A stretch of DNA of 64,000 nt from CAZLWA01 sp964563165 (GTDB lineage: Bacteria > CLD3 > SB21): assembly GCA_964563165.1 (NCBI GenBank), contig CAZLWA010000030.1, positions 1 through 64,000 on the forward strand, in the 5' to 3' direction. The position numbers were made by a program, and so were the translations under genes. This document shows, piece by piece, positions 1 through 9,023 of the stretch (its first letter is position 1; every line of letters begins with the position of its first letter). The notes beneath the pieces are model-generated. The model saw nothing but the letters and a program-made list of their open reading frames with translations, did not search any database and was not told the DNA's origin.

Positions 1-27
1 CAGAGCTGCAGCGCGAAATGCCAGGCA

Positions 28-97
28 AATGAATAATGAATAATGAATAATGAATAATGAATAATGAATAATGAATAATGAATAATGAAATAATGAC
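28..97. repeat. AATAATG heptamer array 1
   Basis: About nine copies of the seven-base word AATAATG in direct orientation, decaying after position 97 into looser words (AATGACA, AATGACT) up to the start of the kinase gene. The same word recurs at 2963, 47706, 56481 and, inverted, at 56966. An upstream gene may end here (GAG CTG CAG CGC ... TGA at 30-32), but too little of it is inside the window to call. Confidence 0.9.
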
Positions 98-155
98 AAA
101 ATGAATTAAATAACTAAATGACCAAATGACTCAATGACAAAATGAATAAATCTCT

Positions 156-2270
156 ATGATCGGTCAAATCATTTCACATTATAAGATTCTTGACAAGCTC
201 GGCGAAGGCGGAATGGGTGTGGTCTATAAAGCCCATGATACTAAACTCGACCGCTTCGTTGCTCTGAAATTTCTCCCATCCCATCTTTCTGAGTCCGAGC
301 CGGAGAAGATCCGATTTCTCCAGGAAGCCAAAGCGGCCGCCATCCTTAATCATCCCAATGTCGCAACGATCTATGAAATCGGAGAAGCAGGCGATAACAT
401 ATTCATCGCTATGGAAAATGTGGAAGGAACCACCCTAAGAAAAAAAATTCAAGAGGAACCGTTAACCATCGATCAAACGGTCGATATCGGGATACAAATT
501 GCCGGCGGACTGAAAGCCGCCCATCAGAAAAATATCATTCACCGGGACATCAAGTCAGAAAATATCATGATCACGCCGGATGGCCGAGCAAAAATTATGG
601 ATTTTGGATTAGCCAAAATTAAAGGAGGGCTGGATATCACAAAATCCGGAAGTACGGTCGGTACGATCGGATACATGTCGCCTGAACAAATTCAAGGCGC
701 TGAAGTTGATGAGCGGACGGATCTATGGTCGCTCGGGGTCGTGTTGTACGAGATGATTGCGGGTCAGCGTCCTTTCCGCGCCGAACACGAAGCGGCTATC
801 ATGTATGAGATCTTAAATGTAGAGCCGCAAGCTATCCAATCTGCCAGAGCCGATGTCCCCGAACATCTGCAAATCGTTGTCTCCCGGTTACTGCAAAAAG
901 ACGCCTCCCGACGCATCCCTACGGCGGCTGAGGTTATTGTAGGTCTGAAAAGGACCGGAGTTACTGCGCCGTCTTCCGCCGCGGAGAAATCGGTTGCCGT
1001 GCTTTATTTTGAAAACATGAGTTCCGAAAAAGAGAGCGACTATTTTTGTGCCGGAATTACGGAGGATATCATTACGGATCTCTCAAAGATCAAAGAGCTC
1101 AAAGTTGTTTCGCGGAGTGACGTTCTCCCGTTCCGCAGCAAGGAGATAAACACCCGGCAGGTCGGCGAAACGCTCCGGGTGAATTACATCCTCGAAGGAA
1201 GCGTACGCAAATCCGGAAATAAGATCCGCATCACCGCTCAGCTGATCGACGTGAAGACCGGGTTCCATGTGTGGGCCGAACGGTATGACCGCCTCATCGA
1301 GGACATTTTTGAGTTGCAGGACGATATCGCGCAGAGCATCGCCAAAGCGCTGAGAATATCGCTTTCGGAATCGGAGAAACAATCTCTCGGTAAAAAACCT
1401 ACGGATGATATTCGGGCGTACGACTTTTATATGCGCGGCCGTGAATTTTTATATAAACGGGGCCGGAAGAATAATGAAGCGGCCATTCAAATGTTCGAGA
1501 ATGCGCGGTCGCTGGATTCCAATTTTGCAGCAGTATACGCCGCTTTAGCGGAGGCCTATTCCTATATGTACAGCTGGTATGATGGAGCCCCAACGTGGTT
1601 AGAAAAAACCATTACTATCAGCGAAAAAGCGCTGAATCTGGATCCGGACTCTATCGAAGCCCAGTTTAGCATTGGGACTGTCTATTTTCATCAAAAGCGG
1701 CTCGACGAGGCCAAACGAACCTGGGAGAAGGTTATTCAGCAGAATCCTGATTACTACGATGCGTTTCGCTGGCTTGGAATTGTGTCAGACATCTCGGCGG
1801 ATTATGATGCAGCTTTGCGCTGCTACGAAGAATGTGCCCGGATAAAACCTTATAGCGAGGAACCGTGGATGCATATTGAAATGACCTATCGCCGAATGGG
1901 CAATAACGACGCTTCCGATCGGGCTAAGCGCAAATTGATCGATCTGGGCGCCCGCAAAATTGAAGTTAATCCGGACGATGCCGTAACCTTGAGCCGCATG
2001 TCAGGTGCGTTGGCGCATTTTGGAGAGAAAGAAAAAGCTTACGCCGTCCTCAAGAAAATTATGGAAATGGATCCTACCGACGGGCTGGTCCAATACAATT
2101 CCGCCTGCACGTACGCGGCGATGGGCGATAAAAAAGAGTCGCTCGCATGCTTACGCAATGCCATTCAAAGTGGATACAAAAACGTGGGAAATTGGGTTAA
2201 GATAGATCCGGACTTTACTTCATTTCACGACGACCCGGAATTTAAGACCCTGCTTGCTGAGATCGGATGA
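156..2270 (+). CDS. Ser/Thr protein kinase with TolB-like and TPR domains
   Basis: A 704-residue PknB-type (Hanks) kinase fused to a sensory or scaffolding tail. Visible in the kinase domain (about residues 8-265): glycine loop GEGGMG (16-21), catalytic lysine K38, HRD at 129-131 followed by KSEN, DFG at 149-151, and the SPEQ segment. Residues about 280-415 resemble the TolB-like N-terminal domain (FlgO family) that is often fused to bacterial kinases and adenylyl cyclases (the AVLYFENMS, GITEDI and YILEGSVR segments). The rest is a run of tetratricopeptide repeats for protein contacts. No transmembrane segment is seen, so it is probably cytoplasmic. It stands alone; nothing nearby reveals its substrate. 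The ATG at 156 starts right at the conserved first beta-strand. Confidence 0.92.
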   Translation: MIGQIISHYKILDKLGEGGMGVVYKAHDTKLDRFVALKFLPSHLSESEPEKIRFLQEAKAAAILNHPNVATIYEIGEAGDNIFIAMENVEGTTLRKKIQEEPLTIDQTVDIGIQIAGGLKAAHQKNIIHRDIKSENIMITPDGRAKIMDFGLAKIKGGLDITKSGSTVGTIGYMSPEQIQGAEVDERTDLWSLGVVLYEMIAGQRPFRAEHEAAIMYEILNVEPQAIQSARADVPEHLQIVVSRLLQKDASRRIPTAAEVIVGLKRTGVTAPSSAAEKSVAVLYFENMSSEKESDYFCAGITEDIITDLSKIKELKVVSRSDVLPFRSKEINTRQVGETLRVNYILEGSVRKSGNKIRITAQLIDVKTGFHVWAERYDRLIEDIFELQDDIAQSIAKALRISLSESEKQSLGKKPTDDIRAYDFYMRGREFLYKRGRKNNEAAIQMFENARSLDSNFAAVYAALAEAYSYMYSWYDGAPTWLEKTITISEKALNLDPDSIEAQFSIGTVYFHQKRLDEAKRTWEKVIQQNPDYYDAFRWLGIVSDISADYDAALRCYEECARIKPYSEEPWMHIEMTYRRMGNNDASDRAKRKLIDLGARKIEVNPDDAVTLSRMSGALAHFGEKEKAYAVLKKIMEMDPTDGLVQYNSACTYAAMGDKKESLACLRNAIQSGYKNVGNWVKIDPDFTSFHDDPEFKTLLAEIG

Positions 2271-2411
2271 ACTTTTAGGATCGGACAAATTTTCCTATGA
2301 CAAGATTCTCTAAAAGCTCAATGCGGGCGAACTTGTCCGCTGAATCGTTATACAACAAATGGAAAATTAATTTATGATCTGCATATAATTACGTTACAAG
2401 ATTCATTGACC

Positions 2412-2978
2412 ATGTTAAGACGTCGCCGATCTATTCGGTTGAAGGAATATGACTATTCGCAGCCGGGCATGTATTTCGTGACGGCCTGTGTGAAAGATCG
2501 AATGCCGTTATTTGGCCGCATCGAAAACGGACGCATGACAGAAAACGAATATGGCGGAATTATCCGGGATGGTTGGGATGATTTGCCGAATCATTATGAC
2601 AATATACGTTTGGATGCATTTGTGGTGATGGCGAATCATATTCATGGGATAATTGTTATTATTGACGTAGGGGCGATTCATGAATCGCCCCTACCAAATC
2701 ATTATCAATCGTCTCTACCAAACGAATCGCCCATGCCAAATCAATCGCCAACACCGGCCATGCATCGGCGCCGAATGTTGTTGCCAAAAATTGTCGGCCG
2801 ATTGAAAACGAATTCCGGTAAATGCATCAATCAAATACGCAAAACACCCGGCATTCACCTGTGGCAAAGGAATTATTTCGAACATATCATACGCACCGAC
2901 CAATCTTTAGAGCGTATTCGCAAATACATTGTTGATAACCCAAGGCGCTGGAACAGAGACACAATGAATAATGAATAA
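2412..2978 (+). CDS. REP-associated tyrosine transposase (IS200-like, Y1_Tnp)
   Basis: HUH-type transposase of the RAYT group, which acts on single-stranded palindromic ends through a tyrosine. The sequence shows the YFVTACVKDR entry strand, the HUH motif in MANHIHGII, and a YIVDNPRRW segment typical of the C-terminal part of these enzymes. Between the HUH motif and the C-terminal helices lies a low-complexity insert (ESPLPN, ESPMPN, QSPTPA) encoded by a perfect palindrome and 18-base repeats. The ATG at 2412 is preferred over an upstream TTG at 2406. The last codons and the stop (MNNE-stop) are supplied by the heptamer array that follows. About 188 residues, near the usual RAYT length, and no insertion-sequence ends are obvious, so it behaves as a single domesticated-type gene. 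Confidence 0.88.
   Translation: MLRRRRSIRLKEYDYSQPGMYFVTACVKDRMPLFGRIENGRMTENEYGGIIRDGWDDLPNHYDNIRLDAFVVMANHIHGIIVIIDVGAIHESPLPNHYQSSLPNESPMPNQSPTPAMHRRRMLLPKIVGRLKTNSGKCINQIRKTPGIHLWQRNYFEHIIRTDQSLERIRKYIVDNPRRWNRDTMNNE
2667..2750. repeat. Perfect palindrome plus 18-base tandem units inside transposase gene
   Basis: Positions 2667-2694 form a 28-base perfect palindrome (GTAGGGGCGATTCA followed by its exact reverse complement). It runs into degenerate 18-base units that begin AATCG and contain CTACCAAA or ATGCCAAA, up to about 2750. Eighteen bases keep the reading frame, so the repeat is translated. Related palindromes occur at 35875, 58523 and 59319. Confidence 0.9.
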
Positions 2979-3004
2979 TGAATAATGAATAATGAATAAT
3001 GAAA
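2963..3004. repeat. AATAATG heptamer array 2
   Basis: About six copies of the heptamer. It starts inside the last codons of the transposase gene and supplies its TAA stop codon. It ends 40 bases before the glutamate dehydrogenase start. Confidence 0.9.
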
Positions 3005-3046
3005 TGATTCAATGACTAAATCTTAACCTAACCGACGGAGATTTGT

Positions 3047-4312
3047 ATGAGCACCGATCATTCTGAAAGCGGACAATTGGCTTACCAATATGCCCTGGAG
3101 AATTTTGACACGGCCGCCGATCTATTGGAATTGCCAACCGATCTCCGTGAGAGGATGCGTTATCCGGAACGGGCATTAATTGTGAACATTCCCATCCAAA
3201 TGGATGACGGACACATCCGGCGATTCGAAGGCTATCGCGTGCAGTACAGTACGGCGCGCGGGCCCGCGAAGGGCGGCATCCGATATCATCCCGACGTGAA
3301 TCTGGATGAAGTGAAAGCGCTGGCTTGCTGGATGACGTGGAAATGCGCGATCGTGAATATTCCCTACGGCGGCGCCAAAGGCGGCGTGCGATGCAATCCG
3401 AAAGAGATGTCGCAAACCGAACTTGAACGCATGACGCGCCGGTATACGAGCGGTATTCTGCCGATCATCGGCCCGAATATCGATATTCCCGCACCGGACG
3501 TGTACACCAATTCGCAAACGATGGCGTGGATCATGGACACCTATAGTATGACCAAAGGATTTCCCGTGCTCGGTGTCGTTACCGGAAAACCGCTGAGCTT
3601 AGGCGGATCGCTCGGGCGCGATGAAGCGACCGGCCGCGGCGTATTTTATACCTCTGAAGCCATTTACGAAAGCTGGGGGAAAGAATTAAAAAATCAAAAA
3701 GTGGTCGTGCAGGGGTTTGGAAATGCCGGTTCGGTGGCGGCGAATTTGTTTTCTAAAACGGACAATAAAATTGTCGGGGTGAGCGATTCAAAAGGCGCCA
3801 TTCACAATTCCAATGGGCTCGACTACAACCGTGTCATGGAACACAAAAATGCAAAAGGAACGGTGGTCGGATTTCCGGACAGCGAACCGGTCTCACCGGA
3901 AGAATTGCTCACACTCGAATGCGATATTCTTGTCCCTGCGGCGCTGGAAAATGTTATCACGAAAGAAAATGCGGCCCGCATCAAAGCCAAACTGATTGCC
4001 GAGGCGGCGAACGGCCCTACGACTCCGGACGCGGATAAGATCTTATCCGAAAAAGGAATTTATGTGATTCCCGATATTCTGTGCAACGCCGGCGGCGTCA
4101 CGGTCTCCTATTTTGAGTGGGTTCAAAACGAGCAGCACCTTTTCTGGGAAGTGGAAGATGTGTATAATCGTTTGGAAAAGGTGATGAAGTCGGCTACCAA
4201 AGAAGTGAATCGCTTGCACCGCAATAAAAAAGTTACGCCGCGCATCGCGGCGACCATGCTCGGGATCGGCCGGGTCGCGGAAGCGCTCAAATTGCGCGGA
4301 CTCTATCCGTAA
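3047..4312 (+). CDS. gdhA: Glutamate dehydrogenase (Glu/Leu/Phe/Val family)
   Basis: A 421-residue cytoplasmic enzyme that interconverts glutamate and 2-oxoglutarate plus ammonia with NAD(P)H. The substrate-domain signatures are clear: the GPAKGGIRYHP strand, then NIPYGGAKGGV with the catalytic lysine, and the DIPAPDV segment. The Rossmann motif is GFGNAGSVAA. The length is normal for hexameric small-type enzymes. Family members can also be leucine or phenylalanine dehydrogenases, but length and motifs fit glutamate best. The RBS (GGAG) is about 8 bases before the ATG. Repeats bound it on both sides and there is no operon partner. Confidence 0.95.
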   Translation: MSTDHSESGQLAYQYALENFDTAADLLELPTDLRERMRYPERALIVNIPIQMDDGHIRRFEGYRVQYSTARGPAKGGIRYHPDVNLDEVKALACWMTWKCAIVNIPYGGAKGGVRCNPKEMSQTELERMTRRYTSGILPIIGPNIDIPAPDVYTNSQTMAWIMDTYSMTKGFPVLGVVTGKPLSLGGSLGRDEATGRGVFYTSEAIYESWGKELKNQKVVVQGFGNAGSVAANLFSKTDNKIVGVSDSKGAIHNSNGLDYNRVMEHKNAKGTVVGFPDSEPVSPEELLTLECDILVPAALENVITKENAARIKAKLIAEAANGPTTPDADKILSEKGIYVIPDILCNAGGVTVSYFEWVQNEQHLFWEVEDVYNRLEKVMKSATKEVNRLHRNKKVTPRIAATMLGIGRVAEALKLRGLYP

Positions 4313-4470
4313 TTAATTAAGAATTACGAATTAAGAATTAAGAATTAAGAATCAAGGATTTCATAATCCAATAATCCAATAATCCAATGATCCAATGATT
4401 CAATGATCCAATGATTCAATGATCCAATGAATTAATGGCTTAATGACTAAATGACTCAATAATTAATATT
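4313..4470. repeat. Degenerate short-word repeats after gdhA
   Basis: The gap starts with several copies of AATTAAG, then runs of AATCCAATA, ATGATCCA and ATGATTCA words, then AATGACT words. These are short imperfect tandem repeats of 7-9 bases, distinct from the pure AATAATG arrays but of similar style. No gene or terminator stands out. Confidence 0.75.
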
Positions 4471-4503
4471 CATCTCCTGTCTTTATCAGAAAGGAGTAAC
4501 GTT

Positions 4504-5247
4504 ATGTTCATGCGATTTGTTCACCTCAAAGCTAAGCCCGAGGGGTTCTCGGTTTACCTCCGGATGTACGAAACGAGGGTAATCCCCACCTTTGAAAAAA
4601 CGCCCGGCTGCCTGTACGCGGGTCTCATTCAGAATTCGCGCCACGTCGACGAATTTATGTCGATGACGCTCTGGGATGAGCTGAAAAGCGCCCAGGCTTA
4701 CGAGCGGAGCGGAACCTTTGCCATGTTAATGAACGAGGCTGCCCCGTTCCTTGCGGATTCCGAATGGAAAATTCAACTTGCGGAAGATCTGACCTTGCAG
4801 TATCAGCCCGTTGCCGTTGAACCGACAGTGCAAGCCTACCACATGGCAACGGAGGATCAGACGCCGATCCCTACGGCTGCGACGCTCCATGTTCGGCTCG
4901 TGTCTCCGCAGATCCGCCCGGGCAAATTTGAAGAATTCAAGAAAATTTATAACGAGGAAATTCTTGCAGCCATTCGAAAAGTGAAGGGCTGCCGCTACGT
5001 CTGTCTGAGTGAAAATGAGAAGGACGAGCAGGTGATCTCGGTATCTATCTGGGACAATAAGAGCGATGCGGACGCGTACGAGCAGAATGGGGTTTTTGCT
5101 CAATTGACCAAGAAAGTGGCGCATACTTTCTCGGAAGTGTATCAATGGAAAATGCAATTGGGGAAAGAATCGCGAGGACAAGGGGCAAGCAGCGGAGATA
5201 TGAAAGTGGAGGGATACAGTATCCTGGTCGGCAAGAGTTTTTTATGA
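4504..5247 (+). CDS. Protein with two ABM (antibiotic biosynthesis monooxygenase-like) domains
   Basis: A 247-residue protein made of two copies of the ferredoxin-like ABM fold. The first copy (about 1-100) has the pattern HLKAKPEG, then TPGCLYAGL, then SMTLWD. The second (about 123-225) repeats it with VKGCRYVCL and ISVSIWD. Each ends in an equivalent EWKIQL or QWKMQL strand, which makes the internal duplication plain. ABM domains usually dimerise, so this would be a fused dimer. The family includes heme-degrading and quinone-oxidising enzymes and many of unknown role; no specific function can be assigned. The RBS (AAGGAG) lies 6 bases before the ATG. Confidence 0.82.
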   Translation: MFMRFVHLKAKPEGFSVYLRMYETRVIPTFEKTPGCLYAGLIQNSRHVDEFMSMTLWDELKSAQAYERSGTFAMLMNEAAPFLADSEWKIQLAEDLTLQYQPVAVEPTVQAYHMATEDQTPIPTAATLHVRLVSPQIRPGKFEEFKKIYNEEILAAIRKVKGCRYVCLSENEKDEQVISVSIWDNKSDADAYEQNGVFAQLTKKVAHTFSEVYQWKMQLGKESRGQGASSGDMKVEGYSILVGKSFL

Positions 5248-5398
5248 ATCGACGGACCATTCCTTGTGCGCAACGTGACGAACTCAGTCCAGGTTTTTTT
5301 TGCTTCATTGTTACGCATAAATGTTCTATCTTGAACTATTAGAAAGATCTATTTCCAGCCTCATATGCTATCCGTCCGGCGATGAATCGGAGTCAGAA

Positions 5399-6514
5399 AT
5401 GCGCGATGATCAGCTCAAGAAAAAATTAAGCAATCTCAAATGGGGAGACGAACCTGCGGCGAAGATCCTGGTTGCGGACGATGAAGAAGCCATCACGGAG
5501 GTTTTGAAATTGCTTCTCGAAGACGAAGGCTATCAGGTCCTCGTTGCGTACAACGGAAAAAACGCGCTGGAATTCGTCAAGGAGCAATCACCCGATCTCA
5601 TTATTTCGGATGTAAATATGCCGGGACTGGGTGGATTTGAATTATGCCAGGCGGTCAAGCAGAATGAAGCCACACGCCTGATCCCCTTCATCCTTCTGAC
5701 AGCGACGGTCAATTCGGACAACATGATCCGCGGCATCGAAGCCGGTGCGGACGACTTCATCTCCAAGCCGTTTAACGCGCTCGAATTGACGCCGCGCGTA
5801 CGATCGCTCCTGCGCGTGAAAACGCTGAATTCACGGCTGGAAAATTTCGATCAGATTATTTTGGCGTTCACGCGCGCTGTGGAAGCGCGGGATCCTTATA
5901 CGCGCGGACATTCGGAACGCGTCGGTAAATACGCGGTCACCTTCGCCGAAAGGCTCGGTTTGAACGAGCGCTACGGACAATTGCTGTTTAAAGGAGCCAT
6001 TCTGCACGATATAGGTAAGATCGGTATCTCCGATTCGATCCTCTTGAAAAAAGAAAAATTAACCTACGAAGAATTCGAGGAAATTAAGAAACATCCCGAG
6101 ATCGGAATGAAAATTTGCGCACCCTTAAAATCAAGCCGCCCTTTAATGAATATCGTACTGTATCATCATGAGCGTATGGACGGAACGGGATATCCGTACG
6201 GACTTATGGCAGAAGAAATTCCGATCGAAGCGCGGATCATAGGAATTGCCGATGTTTTTGACGCGATGACGAGCGCACGCCCGTATCGTCCCGCACTGCG
6301 GCAGCGCGATGCTTGTGAAATCATGAGACAATTTGCCGAAACACATTTTGATCAGGATCTGCTTCCGGTGTTCCTCGAACTCGCGCAGCACGGCGATCTG
6401 AATCCGATATTGGAGGAAACCGGTCGCGAACCGCTTGCGCTGGATACCCGCAGAGAAATTCCGGAAGAGATTATCAAGCATTTGGATTTCTTTGACGGTA
6501 ATCTGATCGAATAA
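5399..6514 (+). CDS. Response regulator with HD-GYP phosphodiesterase domain
   Basis: REC domain first (ILVADDEE acidic pocket, phospho-acceptor Asp in IISDVNMPG, Lys in SKPF), then a complete HD-GYP domain: HSERVGKYA, GAILHDIGKIG, YHHERMDGTGYP and IIGIADVFDAMTS. Proteins of this design hydrolyse cyclic di-GMP when phosphorylated. The reading frame is open up to 5321, but the ATG at 5399 (371 residues) has a CGGAG sequence before it and leaves a normal short leader to REC. No histidine kinase is adjacent, so the partner is unknown. Confidence 0.93.
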   Translation: MRDDQLKKKLSNLKWGDEPAAKILVADDEEAITEVLKLLLEDEGYQVLVAYNGKNALEFVKEQSPDLIISDVNMPGLGGFELCQAVKQNEATRLIPFILLTATVNSDNMIRGIEAGADDFISKPFNALELTPRVRSLLRVKTLNSRLENFDQIILAFTRAVEARDPYTRGHSERVGKYAVTFAERLGLNERYGQLLFKGAILHDIGKIGISDSILLKKEKLTYEEFEEIKKHPEIGMKICAPLKSSRPLMNIVLYHHERMDGTGYPYGLMAEEIPIEARIIGIADVFDAMTSARPYRPALRQRDACEIMRQFAETHFDQDLLPVFLELAQHGDLNPILEETGREPLALDTRREIPEEIIKHLDFFDGNLIE

Positions 6515-6646
6515 ACCTCAACGAATTTTCATATCCCGGAAACCTGAAACGCAGATACTACTGTTGTTTTTGCCTATATTAACCGATTCACTTGCGTAAG
6601 AATTACCAAGCATCACGTCATTATAAAAAAACGAAAGGAGGCAGTT

Positions 6647-7177
6647 ATGCCAACTATCAAACATGTCATTTATTCGATCCTCGCGGGGATCATCTTGCTG
6701 AACACCGGCTGCGGTTCTAAATTGGACAAGGCGCACGTTCGAAAGGTCATTGCAGAAGCCGATGCAAAATGGGCCAACGCAATGAAAACCGCCAGTACGG
6801 ACGATGCAACGGGTTTTTATGCGGACAATGGCATTGTCATGCCGCCCAATGAGCCGTTGCTTGAAGGGAAAAAAGCGATACGGGATTGGTACGATGCCTT
6901 CTGGAAAACCGGAATAAAGGTCACGAATGCGAATTTGGAAACGGAAGGCATAGATGGGGAAGGCGGAATGGTAACTGAATATGGCTATTATACGATGACC
7001 TATCAGGCGCCCGGTTCTGTTTCGGCACAGACGGATTCCGGCAAATATCTTGCCGTCTGGAGAAAACAATCTGATGGATCGTGGAAACAGTCGTTGGCTT
7101 GCTGGAACAGCAGCCTGCCGGCGTATGCACCGTCCAATGAAGCCGTTCCCCAAAAACCCAAAGCAGTGAAGAAATAA
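6647..7177 (+). CDS. SnoaL-like/DUF4440 lipoprotein
   Basis: A 176-residue protein with a lipoprotein signal peptide (hydrophobic stretch ending LLNTGC, Cys about residue 23) and one NTF2-fold domain of the DUF4440 type (AEADAKWANAM, FYADNGIVMPP, YLAVWRKQSDGSWK). Such domains bind small ligands or act as simple catalysts; the specific role is unknown. A strong AAAGGAGG precedes the ATG. A clear intrinsic terminator follows at 7203, so it is probably a single-gene unit. Confidence 0.85.
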   Translation: MPTIKHVIYSILAGIILLNTGCGSKLDKAHVRKVIAEADAKWANAMKTASTDDATGFYADNGIVMPPNEPLLEGKKAIRDWYDAFWKTGIKVTNANLETEGIDGEGGMVTEYGYYTMTYQAPGSVSAQTDSGKYLAVWRKQSDGSWKQSLACWNSSLPAYAPSNEAVPQKPKAVKK

Positions 7178-7202
7178 ACTTATTTCAACAACAAGTATCT
7201 TC

Positions 7203-7239
7203 AGCTGAAAACTGTCTTCACCAGTTTTCAGCTTTTTTA
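7203..7239 (+). terminator. Rho-independent terminator after the DUF4440 gene
   Basis: A perfect 12-base stem AGCTGAAAACTG / CAGTTTTCAGCT with a 7-base loop, followed by a T run. It lies 26 bases after the stop codon. Confidence 0.92.
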
Positions 7240-7308
7240 TTTCCGATCTTCGATTAGTTTATTACATTTCCGATTCGAAACGAATTCATTAACCCGGGAG
7301 TAAGCATC

Positions 7309-8038
7309 ATGACAAAAAAATCCATTGGCTCAGGCGTATCCCTCTTCATTTTTCTTTTTACGGCGTCTTTGTTCGGACAGACGCTGCCGTATCCCCATTC
7401 CCCCAAAAGGGATCAGAAGGATAATTATTTTGGAACATGGGTAGCGCGGCGGCGGGGAATACGGAGAAAAATGGCATGAGGCCGGGATGCGATTGAACAA
7501 ACAGAATGTTTTTGACGATTTTATAGCCGCGGCGGAGTGGTTGATCGCGAATAAATATACCCTGCCGGACCGTTTAGCGATACAGGGCGGTTCCAACGGT
7601 GGACTCCTCGTCGGCGCGGCCATCAATCAGCGGCCGGAATTGTTCAGGGTCGCGCTGCCTGCCGTCGGCGTGATGGATATGCTGCGATTTCAGAAATTCA
7701 CTATCGGATGGAATTGGATCCCGGATTACGGTTCGAGCGGCGATTCGACGGATTTTAAATACCTGTACAAGTATTCACCGATCCATAATATTAAGGAAGG
7801 CGTAAACTACCCCGCGACCCTCGTAACAACGGCCGATCACGACGACCGCGTGGTACCGGCGCATTCGTTCAAGTATATTGCCACGCTTCAGGAAAAGTAC
7901 AAAGGAAATCATCCGGTGCTGATCCGTATTCAGACCAAATCCGGTCATGGCGCAAGCAGTGTGAGTAAACGCATTGAGGAATATGCCGATCTGTATTCTT
8001 TTATGTTCTTCAACATGGGCCTGACACCGAAATATTAA
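7309..8038 (+). pseudogene. Prolyl oligopeptidase with the propeller region deleted
   Basis: The ATG at 7309 opens a signal peptide (FIFLFTASLFGQ) and the first residues of a mature S9A peptidase (LPYPHSPKRDQKDNYFGTWVA). That reading frame is then joined, shifted by one base, to the C-terminal catalytic domain starting RGGGEYGEKWHEAG at 7445. The catalytic serine motif (GGSNGG), the Asp (DHDDRV) and the His (SGHGA) are all intact downstream to 8038. About 460 residues (the beta-propeller and the start of the hydrolase domain) are missing compared with full enzymes of about 690 residues. The original start reads into a stop at 7483. An internal ATG at 7487 could still give 183 residues lacking the propeller. 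This is a real deletion or an assembly collapse; the window cannot tell which. Confidence 0.88.
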
Positions 8039-8044
8039 GTTATC

Positions 8045-8716
8045 ATGATCCATCGCGATTACATTATGCGGATGCTGGAGCTCTTTGCCGCCTCCATTGC
8101 CAAGATACTCGGCCTGAAAGAGCAGAAACAATATATAGAAGCCGTCGCTGAAATTGACCGCGCGGGCGAACTGTTTTTCGGCATGGACTTCAAATTGATC
8201 AAGCTGTTGTCGGATACCGACCTGATCCGTTTGCTCAGGTCCGGCGGCTTTTTGGATATCGATAAATGCGGTGTGCTGGCAGAGCTGCTGCGGCAGGAAG
8301 CGGAGATCCTGGGCCTTCAGAACAAACACGATGAATGTTTGGCCAGACAGACAACGGCGCTCAGTTTGTTTCTGGAAGGGTTTCTGCAAAGTGAAAAAAT
8401 GCGAGGATCGGAGATTATTCTTAAGATCGAAGGTCTGATCGAAAAGACCCGGACGATTGAATTTCCAATTGACGTCAAGCGAAAATTATTTTCATATTAC
8501 GAGAACAGCGGGAAATTTCACAAGGCCGAAGATGTGCTGTTTGAATTGCCGGTAACCGGCCCCAAGGAGATGTACGACGAAGGTATCGCATTCTTCGAAC
8601 GATTGGCGTGCAAGCCGGATCATGAACTTATCGCCGGGCAATTGCCGCGTGAGGAAGTGCAGCGCGGACTGGAAGATTTTAAGAAACAATATCAGTCCCC
8701 TGGAATTTATAACTGA
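8045..8716 (+). CDS. Helical protein resembling DUF6483
   Basis: A 223-residue soluble protein, almost all helix, starting MIHRDYIMRM. The start and the pattern LAKILGLKEQKQY resemble the DUF6483 family, which I recall as a small uncharacterised helical family; that assignment is tentative. The second half looks TPR-like (YYENSGKFHKAEDVLF). It starts 6 bases after the prolyl oligopeptidase remnant and could be translated from the same message. No enzyme motif is visible. Confidence 0.72.
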   Translation: MIHRDYIMRMLELFAASIAKILGLKEQKQYIEAVAEIDRAGELFFGMDFKLIKLLSDTDLIRLLRSGGFLDIDKCGVLAELLRQEAEILGLQNKHDECLARQTTALSLFLEGFLQSEKMRGSEIILKIEGLIEKTRTIEFPIDVKRKLFSYYENSGKFHKAEDVLFELPVTGPKEMYDEGIAFFERLACKPDHELIAGQLPREEVQRGLEDFKKQYQSPGIYN

Positions 8717-8772
8717 TCGCGGGCGATTATTTAACCGAACTAAATTGAATATTCTAAACAAAGGAGAACTTC

Positions 8773-8964
8773 ATGCCGGGAGAGAAGACAGAAATCAAAC
8801 TTGCGAAGAACGGGCCGCTTCTGATCAAGGGCGCTTGTGAGCTCTTGGATGCGAATGGCCAACCGATGGAAAAGAGAGAGACCTTTGGGCTTTGCCGCTG
8901 CGGAGGTTCAAAGAACAAGCCTTTCTGCGACGGAACGCACAAAACGAACGGTTTTCAAGGTTAG
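8773..8964 (+). CDS. CDGSH iron-sulfur domain protein
   Basis: A 63-residue protein whose C-terminal half is the canonical CDGSH cluster-binding motif, CRCGGSKNKPFCDGTH, with three Cys and one His binding a 2Fe-2S cluster. Bacterial single-domain members take part in redox or iron handling; the partner is unknown. A strong AAAGGAG lies before the ATG. Confidence 0.93.
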   Translation: MPGEKTEIKLAKNGPLLIKGACELLDANGQPMEKRETFGLCRCGGSKNKPFCDGTHKTNGFQG

Positions 8965-9023
8965 GAAAACAATAAGCGCCGGTTATGCCGGGTTATTTTA
9001 ATTTATTCCTGGGATTAACATAA

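Noticed and set aside
1..32. 3' end of an upstream gene (reading ELQREMPGK-stop)
   Set aside because: Only ten codons are inside the window and other frames also run to stops in the array; the choice cannot be supported.
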